A stretch of 64,000 nt of DNA from NCBI RefSeq assembly GCF_000422885.1, contig NZ_AUGX01000016.1:1-64000 (forward strand). Reading direction: 5' to 3'. This document shows, one piece after another, positions 15,864 to 25,471 of the stretch. Numbering within the stretch: position 1 is the first letter of the stretch; each line of letters begins with the position of its first letter. A program made the position numbers and the translations under genes. Source of the DNA: Ottowia thiooxydans DSM 14619 (GTDB lineage Bacteria; Pseudomonadota; Gammaproteobacteria; Burkholderiales; Burkholderiaceae_C). A model generated the notes under the pieces. It was not told the DNA's origin and did not search any database. It saw only the letters and a list, made by a program, of their open reading frames with translations.

Positions 15864-18224
15864 ATGAAATTCCGTTTCCCTATCGTCATCATCGACGAAG
15901 ACTTCCGTGCCGAAAACAGCTCTGGACTGGGCATTCGAGCCATGGCTGACGCCATACAGGCCGAAGGCTTTGAGGTATTGGGTGCCACTAGTTACGGCGA
16001 TTTGAGCCAGTTTGCGCAGCAGCAAAGCCGCGCCAGCGCGTTCATTTTGTCCATTGATGATGAGGAATTCTCCTCAGCCGCACCGGATCTTGACCCCGTA
16101 GTGGTGAATTTGCGTAACTTCATTCAGGAAGTGCGACGCAAAAACACTGATGTACCCATCTATATCTACGGCGAAACCAAGACCAGCCAGCATCTGCCCA
16201 ACGATATCCTGCGTGAGCTGCACGGTTTCATCCACATGTTCGAGGACACGCCAGAGTTCGTGGCCAAGCACATCATCCGTGAAGCTAAAAGTTACCTCGA
16301 AGGTATTCAGCCCCCGTTTTTCAAGGCGCTGCTGGATTACGCCGAAGACGGCTCGTACTCATGGCACTGCCCCGGTCACTCCGGCGGGGTGGCCTTCCTG
16401 AAAAGCCCTATCGGCCAGATGTACCACCAGTTCTACGGTGAGAACATGCTGCGCGCGGACGTATGCAATGCCGTGGAGGAGTTGGGCCAATTGCTCGATC
16501 ACGATGGCGCTATCGGAGAAAGCGAGCGCAACGCAGCCCGCATTTTTAATGCCGACCACTGCTTTTTCGTGACCAACGGTACTTCCACAAGCAACAAAAT
16601 GGTTTGGCACCACACGGTGGCGCCGGGCGATGTCGTGCTGGTAGACCGCAACTGTCACAAGAGCAACCTGCACGCCATCATCATGACCGGGGCCATCCCC
16701 GTGTTCCTGAAGCCCACGCGCAACCATTTCGGCATCATTGGCCCTATTCCGAAATCTGAGTTCGAGCCTGAAACCATCAAGGCTAAGATTCGCGCCAACC
16801 CGCTGCTCAAGCATGTCGATGCAGATACGGTGAAGCCGCGCATTTTGACGCTCACCCAATCCACCTACGATGGCGTGCTGTACAACACGGAAACCATCAA
16901 AGGCATGCTCGATGGCTATGTGGAAAACCTGCATTTCGACGAAGCCTGGCTCCCGCATGCCGCTTTCCATCCGTTCTATGGCACCTACCATGCGATGGGC
17001 AAGAAGAGGGCGCGTCCAAAACAGTCCGTGGTGTATTCCACGCAGTCCATCCACAAGCTGCTGGCAGGCATCAGCCAGGCCAGCCATGTGCTCGTGCAGG
17101 ACTCGCAGAACGTCAAGCTGGACCGCTACCTGTTCAATGAGGCGTATCTCATGCACACCTCGACCAGCCCGCAATACAGCATTATTGCCAGCTGCGATGT
17201 GGCCGCCGCCATGATGGAGCCTCCCGGTGGTACTGCCATGGTGGAGGAAAGCCTGGTGGAAGCGCTGGATTTCCGCCGCGCGATGCGCAAGGTCGAAGCT
17301 GATTTCGGCAAGAACGACTGGTGGTTCAAAGTGTGGGGCCCAGATAAGCTGAGCTCTGAGGGCATGGGCCGCGCTGAAGACTGGATTATCAAGAACGGCA
17401 CCACCCGGGCGAGCAACTGGCACGGTTTTGGCAAGTTGGCGGCGGGCTTCAACATGTTGGACCCGATCAAGGCCACCATCGTGAATCCAGGCCTCGATCT
17501 TGATGGGAAATTCCACGAGACCGGTATTCCCGCTTCCATCGTGACCAAGTATTTGGCTGAGCACGGCGTGGTGGTTGAAAAGACTGGCCTTTACAGCTTT
17601 TTCATTATGTTCACCATCGGCATTACCAAGGGCCGTTGGAACACCATGCTGACCGAGCTACAGCAATTCAAGGACGATTACGACCGTAACCAGCCGCTCT
17701 GGCGCATCATGCCGGAGTTCTGCCAGCATCATCGTCGCTACGAGCGCATGGGCCTGCGCGACCTCTGCCAGCACGTTCATCAGCTCTATGCCAAGTACGA
17801 CATCGCCAGGCTCACCACCGATATGTATCTTTCGGAGTTGCAGCCAGCCATGAACCCTTCGGATGCCTACGCCTGCATAGCGCGGCGCCAGGTAGAGCGG
17901 GTGGAGATCGATCAGTTGGAAGGGCGTATTACTGTCGGTTTGGTGACACCTTACCCACCAGGCATTCCGCTGTTGATCCCCGGAGAGGTGTTCAACAAGA
18001 AAATCGTTGATTACCTTAAGTTCGCGCGCGAATTCGCCCTGATGTGCCCCGGTTTTGAAACTGACATCCACGGTTTGGTGGAGGTAAAAGACGATGCGGG
18101 TGCGGTCCGGTACTACGCTGACTGCGTGTCTGAGGATGGCCGTCGTGGTCAGGTAGCGCCAACCACAACTATCCAGGACTCTCTGGATAACCAGAAAGAT
18201 TCCCCATACGTGACTGCGAATTGA
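15864..18224 (+). CDS. PLP-dependent Orn/Lys/Arg decarboxylase
   Basis: 786 residues from the ATG at 15864; the GTG at 15846 would add six residues without a better ribosome site. The fold-I decarboxylase layout is complete: N-terminal wing domain (about 1-150, starting KFRFPIVIIDEDFRA), PLP core with SWHCPGHSGG near residue 170, DEAW, and the PLP-binding Lys in STQSIHKLLAG (about residue 398), then a C-terminal domain with PYPPGIPLLIPGE. Such enzymes decarboxylate arginine, lysine or ornithine to agmatine, cadaverine or putrescine, in acid resistance or polyamine synthesis. The substrate cannot be told from sequence alone; the core is closer to the lysine/arginine type. No antiporter gene lies beside it. 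Two palindromes upstream are candidate control sites. Confidence 0.9.
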   Translation: MKFRFPIVIIDEDFRAENSSGLGIRAMADAIQAEGFEVLGATSYGDLSQFAQQQSRASAFILSIDDEEFSSAAPDLDPVVVNLRNFIQEVRRKNTDVPIYIYGETKTSQHLPNDILRELHGFIHMFEDTPEFVAKHIIREAKSYLEGIQPPFFKALLDYAEDGSYSWHCPGHSGGVAFLKSPIGQMYHQFYGENMLRADVCNAVEELGQLLDHDGAIGESERNAARIFNADHCFFVTNGTSTSNKMVWHHTVAPGDVVLVDRNCHKSNLHAIIMTGAIPVFLKPTRNHFGIIGPIPKSEFEPETIKAKIRANPLLKHVDADTVKPRILTLTQSTYDGVLYNTETIKGMLDGYVENLHFDEAWLPHAAFHPFYGTYHAMGKKRARPKQSVVYSTQSIHKLLAGISQASHVLVQDSQNVKLDRYLFNEAYLMHTSTSPQYSIIASCDVAAAMMEPPGGTAMVEESLVEALDFRRAMRKVEADFGKNDWWFKVWGPDKLSSEGMGRAEDWIIKNGTTRASNWHGFGKLAAGFNMLDPIKATIVNPGLDLDGKFHETGIPASIVTKYLAEHGVVVEKTGLYSFFIMFTIGITKGRWNTMLTELQQFKDDYDRNQPLWRIMPEFCQHHRRYERMGLRDLCQHVHQLYAKYDIARLTTDMYLSELQPAMNPSDAYACIARRQVERVEIDQLEGRITVGLVTPYPPGIPLLIPGEVFNKKIVDYLKFAREFALMCPGFETDIHGLVEVKDDAGAVRYYADCVSEDGRRGQVAPTTTIQDSLDNQKDSPYVTAN

Positions 18225-18364
18225 CGAGGGCGGTTGATTCGATCGACAAGAAGGACTACCCTGGAGGCCTGTTAGGAGTCTGCCTTTGAGCAGGCTTCGC
18301 GCCTCTGCGGGGTTTATACAGGGGCAAACAGGCTTGCGTTCGTCACAACCGAAAAGGAGAACCA

Positions 18365-18589
18365 ATGTTTCCTGAGTACCGCGACCTGATTCACAAACTG
18401 AAGATGGAAGATGCCCATTTCGCGCGTCTGTTTGAGAAACACCATGTGCTGGATCACCAAGTCAAGCGCATGACCGAAGGTCAGGAGCACGCGTCATCAG
18501 AGCAGATCGAAGTTTTGAAAAAGGAAAAACTTCTGATCAAAGACGAGTTGTATGTCATCTTGAAAAAGGCCGATCCTCAGGCTGTTTAA
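18365..18589 (+). CDS. YdcH/DUF465-family small protein
   Basis: 74 residues of the DUF465 (YdcH) family. Typical features are a helical hairpin with YRDLIHKLKMEDAHFARLFE near the N-terminus, a central HxLDHQVKRM segment and a Lys-rich C-terminal helix (EVLKKEKLLIKDELYVIL). Family function is unknown; the proteins are small and coiled-coil-like. An AAAGGAG ribosome-binding site lies just before the ATG at 18365. An intrinsic terminator follows 17 bp after the stop, so it is probably a single-gene unit or the tail of the decarboxylase transcript, 140 bp upstream. Confidence 0.9.
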   Translation: MFPEYRDLIHKLKMEDAHFARLFEKHHVLDHQVKRMTEGQEHASSEQIEVLKKEKLLIKDELYVILKKADPQAV

Positions 18590-18606
18590 GCCTCCTCAGC
18601 CAATGA

Positions 18607-18635
18607 AACCCGCCACGTGAAATGGCGGGTTTTTT
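18607..18635 (+). terminator. Intrinsic terminator after ydcH-like gene
   Basis: AACCCGCCA-7 nt-TGGCGGGTT followed by TTTT; 9-bp GC-rich stem. It also separates the gene from the convergent hisC. Confidence 0.92.
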
Positions 18636-18657
18636 GCTTTTGGCCTTGAATAGGATC

Positions 18658-19746
18658 TTAGGTTTTCAAGATAGCCGTCAGAGCGTTGACCAATGCATCG
18701 CATTGCTGCGGCGTTCCTATGCTGATGCGCAGGAATTGCGCAATACGAGCTTGTTTGAAATGGCGCACCAGCAGGGCTCGCTCGCGCAAGGCGGCCGCAA
18801 TTTGTGCTGCGTCATGCTTTGGGTGGCGTACAAAGACGAAGTTGGCTTGAGATGGCAGCACTTCGAAACCAAGAGCGCCAAGTTGTTCGCTTAGCGTTTC
18901 ACGGGCTTTGATAACGTCTTGGCGAGTTTGCTCGAACCATTCCTCGTCTTCCAACGCTGCAATGGCGCCCGCGCTGGCTAGTCGATCCATCGGGTAGGAG
19001 TTGAAACTGTCCTTTACCCGTACCAGCCCTTCGATCAGCACGGCTTGTCCGCACGCGAAGCCCACTCGCAGCCCTGCCAGCGAGCGCGATTTGCTCAGTG
19101 TCTGTGCCACAAGAAGGTTGGGGTAGCGTGGCACTAGTGAAAGCGCAGAGGTCCCGCCGAAGTCCACATAAGCCTCGTCCACCAGGACCACTCGATCCGG
19201 GCAGGCGCGAAGCAGGCGCTCGATGTCGGAAAGAGGCAGGCCTATTCCTGTGGGCGCATTGGGGTTGGCCACCACAATGCCCGCACAACCTTCTGCTGCG
19301 CGTGCAATCAGGGCGTCAACGTCGATGCCCAGCGACGCGTCCACCGGCATCAATTCGGCTTCAATGCCGTAGAGCTGGGTGTAGACGCGGTAGAAGCTGT
19401 AGGTGACATCCGGGAACAGCAGCACTTGCCCCGGTTGGCGGAAAAAGGCGCAAAAAGCATGTGCCAATACTTCGTCTGACCCATTGCCCACAAACACTTG
19501 CCCTGGCTGAAGGCCATGGCGCGCCGCAACGGTTTGTCGCAGCGCCGTGGATTCAGGGTCTGGATACCGCTCCAGCCCGGAGGCCGCTGCTTGCCCGATT
19601 GCAGCAACCGCACGGGGGGAAGGTGGATAGGGGTTTTCGTTCGTATTGAGTTTGATCAGCCCTTCAATACGCGGCTGCTCGCCTGGCACATAGGGTTGAA
19701 GCTCAGCTACGGGCGGGCTCCAAAAGGGAGGAGGGTTAGTTGGCAT
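18658..19746 (-). CDS. hisC: Histidinol-phosphate aminotransferase
   Basis: 362 residues, normal for HisC. Class I/II aminotransferase with an N-terminal [32 protein letters not shown], the cofactor-contacting [20 protein letters not shown], and the PLP Lys in [16 protein letters not shown]. It converts imidazole-acetol phosphate and glutamate to histidinol phosphate in histidine synthesis; some members act also on aromatic amino acids. It is not inside a his operon here; it stands alone, convergent with ydcH. Burkholderiales genomes often carry more than one hisC-like gene, so this may be a second copy. Confidence 0.9.
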   Translation of the reverse strand: MPTNPPPFWSPPVAELQPYVPGEQPRIEGLIKLNTNENPYPPSPRAVAAIGQAAASGLERYPDPESTALRQTVAARHGLQPGQVFVGNGSDEVLAHAFCAFFRQPGQVLLFPDVTYSFYRVYTQLYGIEAELMPVDASLGIDVDALIARAAEGCAGIVVANPNAPTGIGLPLSDIERLLRACPDRVVLVDEAYVDFGGTSALSLVPRYPNLLVAQTLSKSRSLAGLRVGFACGQAVLIEGLVRVKDSFNSYPMDRLASAGAIAALEDEEWFEQTRQDVIKARETLSEQLGALGFEVLPSQANFVFVRHPKHDAAQIAAALRERALLVRHFKQARIAQFLRISIGTPQQCDALVNALTAILKT

Positions 19747-19920
19747 GAGTAAGCAATTCTTTGTGGCTGAAGCCGGTGGTGCCGAGGAAGGCGCCCCTAA
19801 ACGAGATCACCGTTGAGTTACTTCGAAATCAAGAAACTCGCTTCGAGAATCCAGGATTATGCAGAGCCCTGGCGCATGGTTTATGGGGCGGCTACGAAGG
19901 GGTAGCGCAAAGACTGAAGG

Positions 19921-21327
19921 TCACTGTGGCAACGCAATCACTGCAGACGAATGTAACGCTCGGGCGAGAACCTCAAAAATCCGATCGTCTGAGGATTGGG
20001 CCGCATTGAAACGCAAGAAATTGCTTGCGCTTAATGATTGGCTGAATGCATTGCCAGGTGCCAGTACGACATCTTCCTTCAGGCAAAAGCGTGCCACGGC
20101 TGCTGCGTCTGTTCCCTTCGGTAATTGGCACCATAGGAACATGCCCGCTTGGGGTGTCAGCCATGGCGTAATACCCAGGGTATTGAGTTTGGCTGCAGTC
20201 TTTGTCCTGGCTTCAGTCAGCCTCAGCCTGAGACTTTCCAAGTGCCGGCGGTAGCCACTGTCGGTGAGGGCGGCCAATATGATTTCGGCGGCTAGCCGCC
20301 CGCCACCGAAGGAGGTGGCAAGCTTCAGGTCAGAGAGACTTTCTATCCAGTTCGAACGTGCGGCAATGTAGCCGCAGCGCAGGGACGCAGATATCGTTTT
20401 CGAGAAGCTGCTGATATGGATGACGCGCGAAAGACCGTCAAACGCGGCCAGGCGGGGAGCGGGCGTGGCTTCGAAGTCGCAGAAGATATCGTCTTCCACG
20501 ATCACCACGTTCGAGCTTTCCGCCAGTTTCAGTACCCTGTGGGCTACGGCGGGCGAAAGCGTCGCACCTGTGGGGTTGTGAATGCCTGAATTGGTGATGT
20601 AGAGCCGTGGTGTGTGTTCCCTCAAGGCCGCTTCAAATTTTTCTACATCCGGCCCGTTGGGGGTGTAAGGGACACCCACCACGTTTGCACGATGCGCCTT
20701 GAGCAAAGCGTGGAAATTGAAGTAACAGGGGTCATCCACTAAAACAGTGTCGCCAGGCTCCAGCAGGAAGCGACAGATCAGGTCAATGGCCTGCGTGCCC
20801 GATTCAGTGAGCATGATCTGATCCGGTGCTGCAGAAATGCCATTGCCTGCGAGCCGACGGGAAAGAAACTGGCGCAAACCCGCGTGGCCTAAAGGCGTGG
20901 CGTATTCGGCCAATGCCTCAGGCTTTGCCCTTGCCAGCGTTCGCAGAGCGCGGCGAACCCCTGTCTCGTACATCCATGAGGCTGGAAGCCAGCCGCATCC
21001 TGGTTTGAGCGTTGCTACATCAGCTTCAAGCGACTGGCGCGATACCCACAGCGGATCAATTTGCCTGTCCAGTTGCGGGCCGATCTTGGCGAGCGCAAGC
21101 GGCGCAACCGGCCCTGCTACGAAGAAGCCCGATCCGGGACGAGATGCGATGACGCCTTCGGCGGCGAGCCGCTCATAGGCTTCCACCACGGTGGAAACAG
21201 AGAGCCCCATGGCCTGCGCCTGGGCGCGCACAGAAGGCAAGCGGAATCCCGGCAGGTAGGCGCGGGAAGAAATTCTTGCTTGAATTTCCGCCATGACGGT
21301 CTGAATTCGCGTGGTGCTTTGCTTCAT
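19921..21327 (-). CDS. MocR/PdxR-type GntR-aminotransferase fusion regulator
   Basis: 468 residues. The N-terminal GntR winged HTH (about 1-75: RISSRAYLPGFRLPSVRAQA, then STVVEAYERLAAEGV) is followed by a class I aminotransferase-like domain (about 100-468) with DDPCYFNFHALL, NPTGATLSP and a PLP Lys in SSFSKTISASLRCGY. MocR proteins use PLP or related compounds as effector and often control a gene on the other strand. The divergent neighbour, 116 bp away, is an EamA transporter, so this regulator probably controls it. A direct repeat in the shared promoter region fits MocR binding. The regulated substrate is unknown. Confidence 0.88.
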   Translation of the reverse strand: MKQSTTRIQTVMAEIQARISSRAYLPGFRLPSVRAQAQAMGLSVSTVVEAYERLAAEGVIASRPGSGFFVAGPVAPLALAKIGPQLDRQIDPLWVSRQSLEADVATLKPGCGWLPASWMYETGVRRALRTLARAKPEALAEYATPLGHAGLRQFLSRRLAGNGISAAPDQIMLTESGTQAIDLICRFLLEPGDTVLVDDPCYFNFHALLKAHRANVVGVPYTPNGPDVEKFEAALREHTPRLYITNSGIHNPTGATLSPAVAHRVLKLAESSNVVIVEDDIFCDFEATPAPRLAAFDGLSRVIHISSFSKTISASLRCGYIAARSNWIESLSDLKLATSFGGGRLAAEIILAALTDSGYRRHLESLRLRLTEARTKTAAKLNTLGITPWLTPQAGMFLWCQLPKGTDAAAVARFCLKEDVVLAPGNAFSQSLSASNFLRFNAAQSSDDRIFEVLARALHSSAVIALPQ

Positions 21328-21340
21328 TTCTATTTGACCG

Positions 21341-21387
21341 TACTGGGTCTGTATGCATTACAGTTATTTTTAATTGTATTGGACTGT
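21341..21387. promoter_or_regulatory. Direct repeat in MocR-EamA promoter region
   Basis: TACTGGGTCTGT (21341-21352) and TATTGGACTGT (21377-21387) are similar, same-direction sequences with starts 36 bp apart between the two divergent start codons. MocR regulators are known to bind spaced direct repeats, so this is a candidate operator. Confidence 0.4.
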
Positions 21388-21443
21388 TGCTGGTTTACAA
21401 GCCTCATTGATGCTCCACTGGCTGGGTCATTGAAGAGGCTCCC

Positions 21444-22373
21444 ATGGATGAGAAAAAACGCTCCCTAGCTCCCCACCCCACGAGGCTCGCTGCCCCCGCG
21501 TCGGGTGGTTCAACCAAGAAAACTGGCTGGATCAACGGCCTCATAGGTGTGAGCATCTTTGCAGGATCGCTGCCCGCTACCCGGGTCGCGGTCGCCGATT
21601 TCGATCCCACCTTCCTGACCAGCGCCCGCGCCACCGTGGCCGCCATACTGGGGTTGTTCTTCCTGTTGTTGTTGCGCCAGCCTTGGCCTAAAGCAGCCAA
21701 CCTGCTTCCTCTGGGCATTACTGCCTTCGGCGTGGTGCTGGGATTTCCGTTCTTGACGGCGCTGGCGCTGCAATACGTCACCTCCGCCCACTCCATTGTT
21801 TTTGTGGGCTTGTTGCCGCTTTGCACTGCTGCGTTTGCGGTGCTTCGCGGAGGAGAGCGGCCGAGGCTGGCTTTTTGGCTGTTTGCGATAGCCGGCGCCG
21901 TGTTCGTCGCAGGCTATGCCGCGCTGGGGCGAGGGGAAGTGTCGCTTAAGGGCGATCTGCTGATGTTGGCCGCGGTGGTCGTGTGCGGCCTAGGATACGC
22001 GGAGGGCGCGCGCTTAACCCGCACGCTGGGAGGTTGGCAGGTGATCAGCTGGTCGTTGGCGATTGCGCTGCCTGTCATGCTGCCTATCGCACTGTTCACC
22101 ATGCCGGCGTCTTTCGACCATGTGGGCGCACCAGCCTGGTACGGCTTGGCCTATGTGTCGATTTTCAGCATGCTGATTGGCTTTATTTTCTGGTATCGCG
22201 GTTTGGCCCAAGGCGGAATCGCAGCAGTAGGGCAGCTCCAGCTCCTGCAACCCTTCATAGGCCTCGCCCTGGCCGCACTGCTGCTGCATGAGAAGGTGAG
22301 CTGGATGATGCTCCTCGCCACGCTCGCAGCGGCCTTCTGCGTCCTGGGAGCGAAGAAGTACGCCGTCAGGTAG
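21444..22373 (+). CDS. EamA/DMT-superfamily transporter
   Basis: 309 residues with ten hydrophobic segments arranged as two EamA repeats (about 30-160 and 170-305), as in drug/metabolite exporters. A 28-residue hydrophilic N-terminus precedes the first helix. Visible features include FIFWYRGLAQGGIAAVGQLQ in the second repeat and ALLLHEKVSWMMLLATL at the end. The family moves small metabolites or amino acids across the inner membrane; the substrate is not predictable. Divergent from a MocR regulator, the usual arrangement for regulated efflux. Confidence 0.88.
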   Translation: MDEKKRSLAPHPTRLAAPASGGSTKKTGWINGLIGVSIFAGSLPATRVAVADFDPTFLTSARATVAAILGLFFLLLLRQPWPKAANLLPLGITAFGVVLGFPFLTALALQYVTSAHSIVFVGLLPLCTAAFAVLRGGERPRLAFWLFAIAGAVFVAGYAALGRGEVSLKGDLLMLAAVVVCGLGYAEGARLTRTLGGWQVISWSLAIALPVMLPIALFTMPASFDHVGAPAWYGLAYVSIFSMLIGFIFWYRGLAQGGIAAVGQLQLLQPFIGLALAALLLHEKVSWMMLLATLAAAFCVLGAKKYAVR

Positions 22374-22413
22374 CTACCTAGCGTGATAAAACGGTTTCTA
22401 TTGAGACGCGGCT

Positions 22414-22450
22414 CCTTCACCGGTTGGTCGGCCTCGCCCAACCCTACCCA
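22414..22450 (+). repeat. Degenerate copy of the 52-bp intergenic repeat
   Basis: The left part (CCTTCACCGGTTGGTCGGCC and the following CGCCCAACCC) matches the start of the full copy at 22564-22615 with a few changes; the hairpin half is missing. Confidence 0.6.
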
Positions 22451-22563
22451 GGAACCCTGATAAAACACCGATCGGCCATCTTGAAATGAATACATGAGCC
22501 TACGCGTTTCGGATGAACGCATCTGATCTCGCCGAGGGGCACACACCATGGACACGCCGCTTG

Positions 22564-22615
22564 CCCTCACCGGTTGGCCGGCCCCGCCCAACCCTCTCCC
22601 GCACGCGGGAGAGGG
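22564..22615 (+). repeat. 52-bp intergenic repeat with hairpin, copy A
   Basis: Begins CCCTCACCGGTTGGCCGG and ends with a CCCTCTCCCGC/GCGGGAGAGGG hairpin. The reverse complement matches 58469-58520 at 51 of 52 positions, the single change lying in the hairpin loop. Confidence 0.85.
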
Positions 22616-22660
22616 GGTAAAACCTTAGCGAAGCTCTGACGGCTGCGGAGCAGGCCATAC

Positions 22661-22740
22661 GGGGCCACCGCGGAGCTGGCTTTGCCAGGCCGCTAGTGGC
22701 GTCCTCCTCAGGGGGAAGGCGCGTAAGCGACTCAGGGGGG
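22661..22740. repeat. Comamonadaceae-type 80-bp intergenic repeat
   Basis: From GGGGCCACCGCGGAGCTGGC to GACTCAGGGGGG, with internal inverted repeats such as GCTGGC-TTT-GCCAG. I recognise this unit from memory as common between genes in Comamonadaceae, often just past stop codons. No second full copy is in this window, so the repeat status cannot be shown here. Confidence 0.5.
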
Positions 22741-22743
22741 CTT

Positions 22744-23562
22744 TTACGCTCCAGCAGTCTCTGCGCTAATGCCTGCAGTCTGGCTGAATCCACCGTCTAC
22801 ATAGGTGATTTCGGCGGTCACACCGCCAGCCAGATCGCTCAGCAAAAAGGCCGCCACATTGCCTACGTCATCGATGGTTACGTTGCGGCGAAGCGGTGAA
22901 CCCGCGGCCACAAACCCCAGCAGCTTGCCAAAATCCTTGATGCCGCTAGCGGCCAAAGTTTTGATGGGGCCCGCACTGATGCCGTTGACGCGGATGGAGC
23001 GCCCATCAGGCGTGCGGCCAACCGCTTCCGCAAGATAGCGTACCGAGGCTTCCAGAGATGCCTTGGCCAGTCCCATGGTGTTGTAGTTGGGAACGGTACG
23101 AAGCGCACCCAGGTAGCTCAGCGTCAGCAGCGCGGCTTTGTCGTTCAGAAAGGGCAGGGCAGCCTTGGCCATTCCGGGGAAGCTATAGGCGCTGATGTCA
23201 TGCGCGATCTTGAAAGACTCACGGGAAAGCCCTTCAAGGAAATTTCCAGCAATCGCCTCGCGCGGCGCGAAGCCGATCGCATGCACAAAGCCGTCGAACT
23301 TCGGCCAGGTGGCCGATAGGTCCTGGAACATCGCCGCGATCTGTTCATCGCTGCCCACGTCGCAATCGAATATCAATTTAGAGTCGAACTCGGCGGCAAA
23401 GTCGGTGATCCGCTCCTTGAAGCGCTCGCCCACATAGCTGAAAGCAAGCTCTGCCCCCTGGTTGTGGCAAGCACGGGCGATGCCGTAGGCGATCGAACGG
23501 TTAGATAAAACGCCGGTGATCAAGAGTCTCTTGCCAGCGAGAAAGCCGGTCTTCTGGGTCAT
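22744..23562 (-). CDS. fabI: Enoyl-ACP reductase (NADH), FabI
   Basis: 272 residues from the ATG at 23562; a second ATG two codons upstream is possible. It is an SDR-fold enzyme of the FabI subgroup: [20 protein letters not shown] cofactor loop, [20 protein letters not shown], and the Tyr-x6-Lys pair in [15 protein letters not shown]. It reduces trans-2-enoyl-ACP in the last step of fatty-acid elongation and is the target of triclosan-type inhibitors. The start lies 40 bp from the divergent yejA-like gene, an arrangement I associate with Burkholderiales. A dispersed repeat abuts its stop codon. Confidence 0.94.
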   Translation of the reverse strand: MTQKTGFLAGKRLLITGVLSNRSIAYGIARACHNQGAELAFSYVGERFKERITDFAAEFDSKLIFDCDVGSDEQIAAMFQDLSATWPKFDGFVHAIGFAPREAIAGNFLEGLSRESFKIAHDISAYSFPGMAKAALPFLNDKAALLTLSYLGALRTVPNYNTMGLAKASLEASVRYLAEAVGRTPDGRSIRVNGISAGPIKTLAASGIKDFGKLLGFVAAGSPLRRNVTIDDVGNVAAFLLSDLAGGVTAEITYVDGGFSQTAGISAETAGA

Positions 23563-23602
23563 GCGCAAACGCTCCTCAGTGATTTAGCGGCAGAATTGTA
23601 TC

Positions 23603-25411
23603 ATGCGCATATTTTTTTGGGCTTTAATTCTCCTTTTTGGCAGCCCCGCCTGGGCCGCGCATGGCTATGCGCTTTGGGGGGAGCTTAAGTATCCGGCTGG
23701 ATTTACGCACTTCGAATACGCGAATCCGCAAGCGCCCAAAGGCGGTGAATTGAGGTTGGTGAGCAACGTACGCTACTCCACCTTCGACAAGTACAACCCT
23801 TTCACAATGAAGGGCTCACCGCCTGCTTATCTAAGCAATCTTCTGTTCGACAGCCTGCTCACTGGTGCCATGGATGAAACCGCCAGCGCCTACGGTCTGC
23901 TGGCTGAAGATGTCAATGTGGCCGATGATCGCCTTTCAGTGGTATTTAAGTTGAGGCCTGAGGCACGTTTTCATAACGGTGACCCGGTACGCGCAGAGGA
24001 CGTGAAGCACAGCTACGACACGCTCGTGAGCCCTCAGGCTTCACCAAGCTATAGATCTATGCTGCAGGAAGTGGCGGGGGTGGATGTCATGGACTCGCGA
24101 ACCGTTCGCTTTCGTTTTCACCAGGCGAATCGGGATCTGCCCTTGACTGTAGGCGCGATCCCGGTGTTTAGCCGCAAGTGGGGCGCGGGCAAGCCATTCG
24201 ACGAGGTGGTAACGGACATACCTATTGGCAGCGGCCCCTACCGCATTGGGCCTGTTCGCTTTGGGCGGGACATCACCTATGTGCGTGATGCCCAGTACTG
24301 GGCGCGTGATCTGAACGTGGCTCGCGGTACTGCAAATTTTGAGCGCATCACGGTAAAGATTTATCGCGACAACACGGCACGCCTTGAGGCCATGAAGGCC
24401 GGAGAGTTTGACTTCATGTCAGTGTATTCCGCGGGCGATTGGGCGCGCCGAATCAATGGCAAGCGCTTTAACACTGGCGAGTTGGTGAAAAAGGAGCTCA
24501 AGCACCAACTGCCCTCAGGTTTTCAAAGCTATGTGCTCAATACGCGTCGGCCTATGCTCCGCGATCCCCGTGTTCGAGAAGCACTGGGCTTGGCCATTGA
24601 CTACGAGTGGATGAACCGGCAGATGTTCTACGGCGGCTACCCTCGGGTGCAAGATCTGTTTGGTAATACGGTTTGCCAGGCCAAGGGGATGCCGGATGCC
24701 GACGAATTAGCCTTGCTGGAACGTTGGCGCGGCAAAGTACCTGATGCCGTGTTTGGCCCGATGTACGAACCTCCCAACACCGAGAAACCAGGGCAGTCCC
24801 TGCGCGAGAATCTGCGCCGCGCAAAAGAGCTGCTTCGCGAGGCAGGGTGGACATACCGCGACGGCGCACTGCGTAATGCGCAAGGTCAGGCCATGGTGCT
24901 GGAATACCTTGACAGCCGGGAGGGCGGTGTGCGCACCGTGGGGCCATGGATCCAGAGCCTCGAGAAGCTGGGTATCCGGCTGAAATTCTCGTCGGTTGAT
25001 TTTGCCCTCTACCAGCAGCGGGTGGACAAGTTCGAATACGACATGATCAGCTTGAACATACCGGGCTCTTCGTATCCCGGGCAGGAGATGGAGCAGCTGT
25101 TTGGCAGCAAGACAGTGGACGTTGAAGGCAGTGCAAGCTATGCGGGCGTGAAAAGCCCTGCGGTGGATGCCCTGGTCAAGCGCGTGGTGAGCGCACGCAA
25201 CCTCCAAGAGCTCTTGCCAGCCTGTCACGCACTGGACCGTGTCATCATGCACAGTCATTACCATATCCCTCAATGGACGCTCTCTTCGCATCGATTGGTC
25301 TACAACGCCCACAAGCTGGCTTATCAGCCGCCCATGCCGCCGTATGCACGGGCAGAGGAGTGGGTGATGTCCACGTGGTGGTCAATACAGCCTCAGGCTA
25401 CCAAACCCTAG
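23603..25411 (+). CDS. yejA: Peptide-type ABC transporter substrate-binding protein (YejA-like)
   Basis: 602 residues. A signal peptide (residues 1-18, ending SPAWA) is followed by a family 5 solute-binding protein of the YejA type: YALWGELKYPAGFTHFEYAN at the mature N-terminus, PEARFHNGDPVRAEDVKHS in the middle, and GYPRVQDLFGNT. Located in the periplasm; it would deliver oligopeptides or microcin-C-like compounds to the YejBEF membrane complex. The permease gene yejB follows after 60 bp, but the other two subunit genes are 4.5 kb further on, past three minus-strand genes. Confidence 0.88.
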   Translation: MRIFFWALILLFGSPAWAAHGYALWGELKYPAGFTHFEYANPQAPKGGELRLVSNVRYSTFDKYNPFTMKGSPPAYLSNLLFDSLLTGAMDETASAYGLLAEDVNVADDRLSVVFKLRPEARFHNGDPVRAEDVKHSYDTLVSPQASPSYRSMLQEVAGVDVMDSRTVRFRFHQANRDLPLTVGAIPVFSRKWGAGKPFDEVVTDIPIGSGPYRIGPVRFGRDITYVRDAQYWARDLNVARGTANFERITVKIYRDNTARLEAMKAGEFDFMSVYSAGDWARRINGKRFNTGELVKKELKHQLPSGFQSYVLNTRRPMLRDPRVREALGLAIDYEWMNRQMFYGGYPRVQDLFGNTVCQAKGMPDADELALLERWRGKVPDAVFGPMYEPPNTEKPGQSLRENLRRAKELLREAGWTYRDGALRNAQGQAMVLEYLDSREGGVRTVGPWIQSLEKLGIRLKFSSVDFALYQQRVDKFEYDMISLNIPGSSYPGQEMEQLFGSKTVDVEGSASYAGVKSPAVDALVKRVVSARNLQELLPACHALDRVIMHSHYHIPQWTLSSHRLVYNAHKLAYQPPMPPYARAEEWVMSTWWSIQPQATKP

Positions 25412-25471
25412 GAAAGTGTTTAGTGTCCAGTCCATTGATTTCAGGCATTTGAATCGGCTTTTCAAAAAACT

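Larger units (their letters stand above)
22374..22743. other. Intergenic stretch filled with dispersed repeats
   Basis: 370 bp between convergent genes. It has no coding sequence I can support and is mostly made of three repeat units: a degenerate and a full copy of a hairpin-bearing 52-bp repeat, and an 80-bp repeat ending 3 bp before the fabI stop codon. Confidence 0.6.

Noticed and set aside
16359-17564. 401-codon minus-strand frame opposite the Orn/Lys/Arg decarboxylase
   Set aside because: His/Arg/Gly-rich, typical of the antisense of GC-rich coding sequence; the sense strand carries all decarboxylase motifs.
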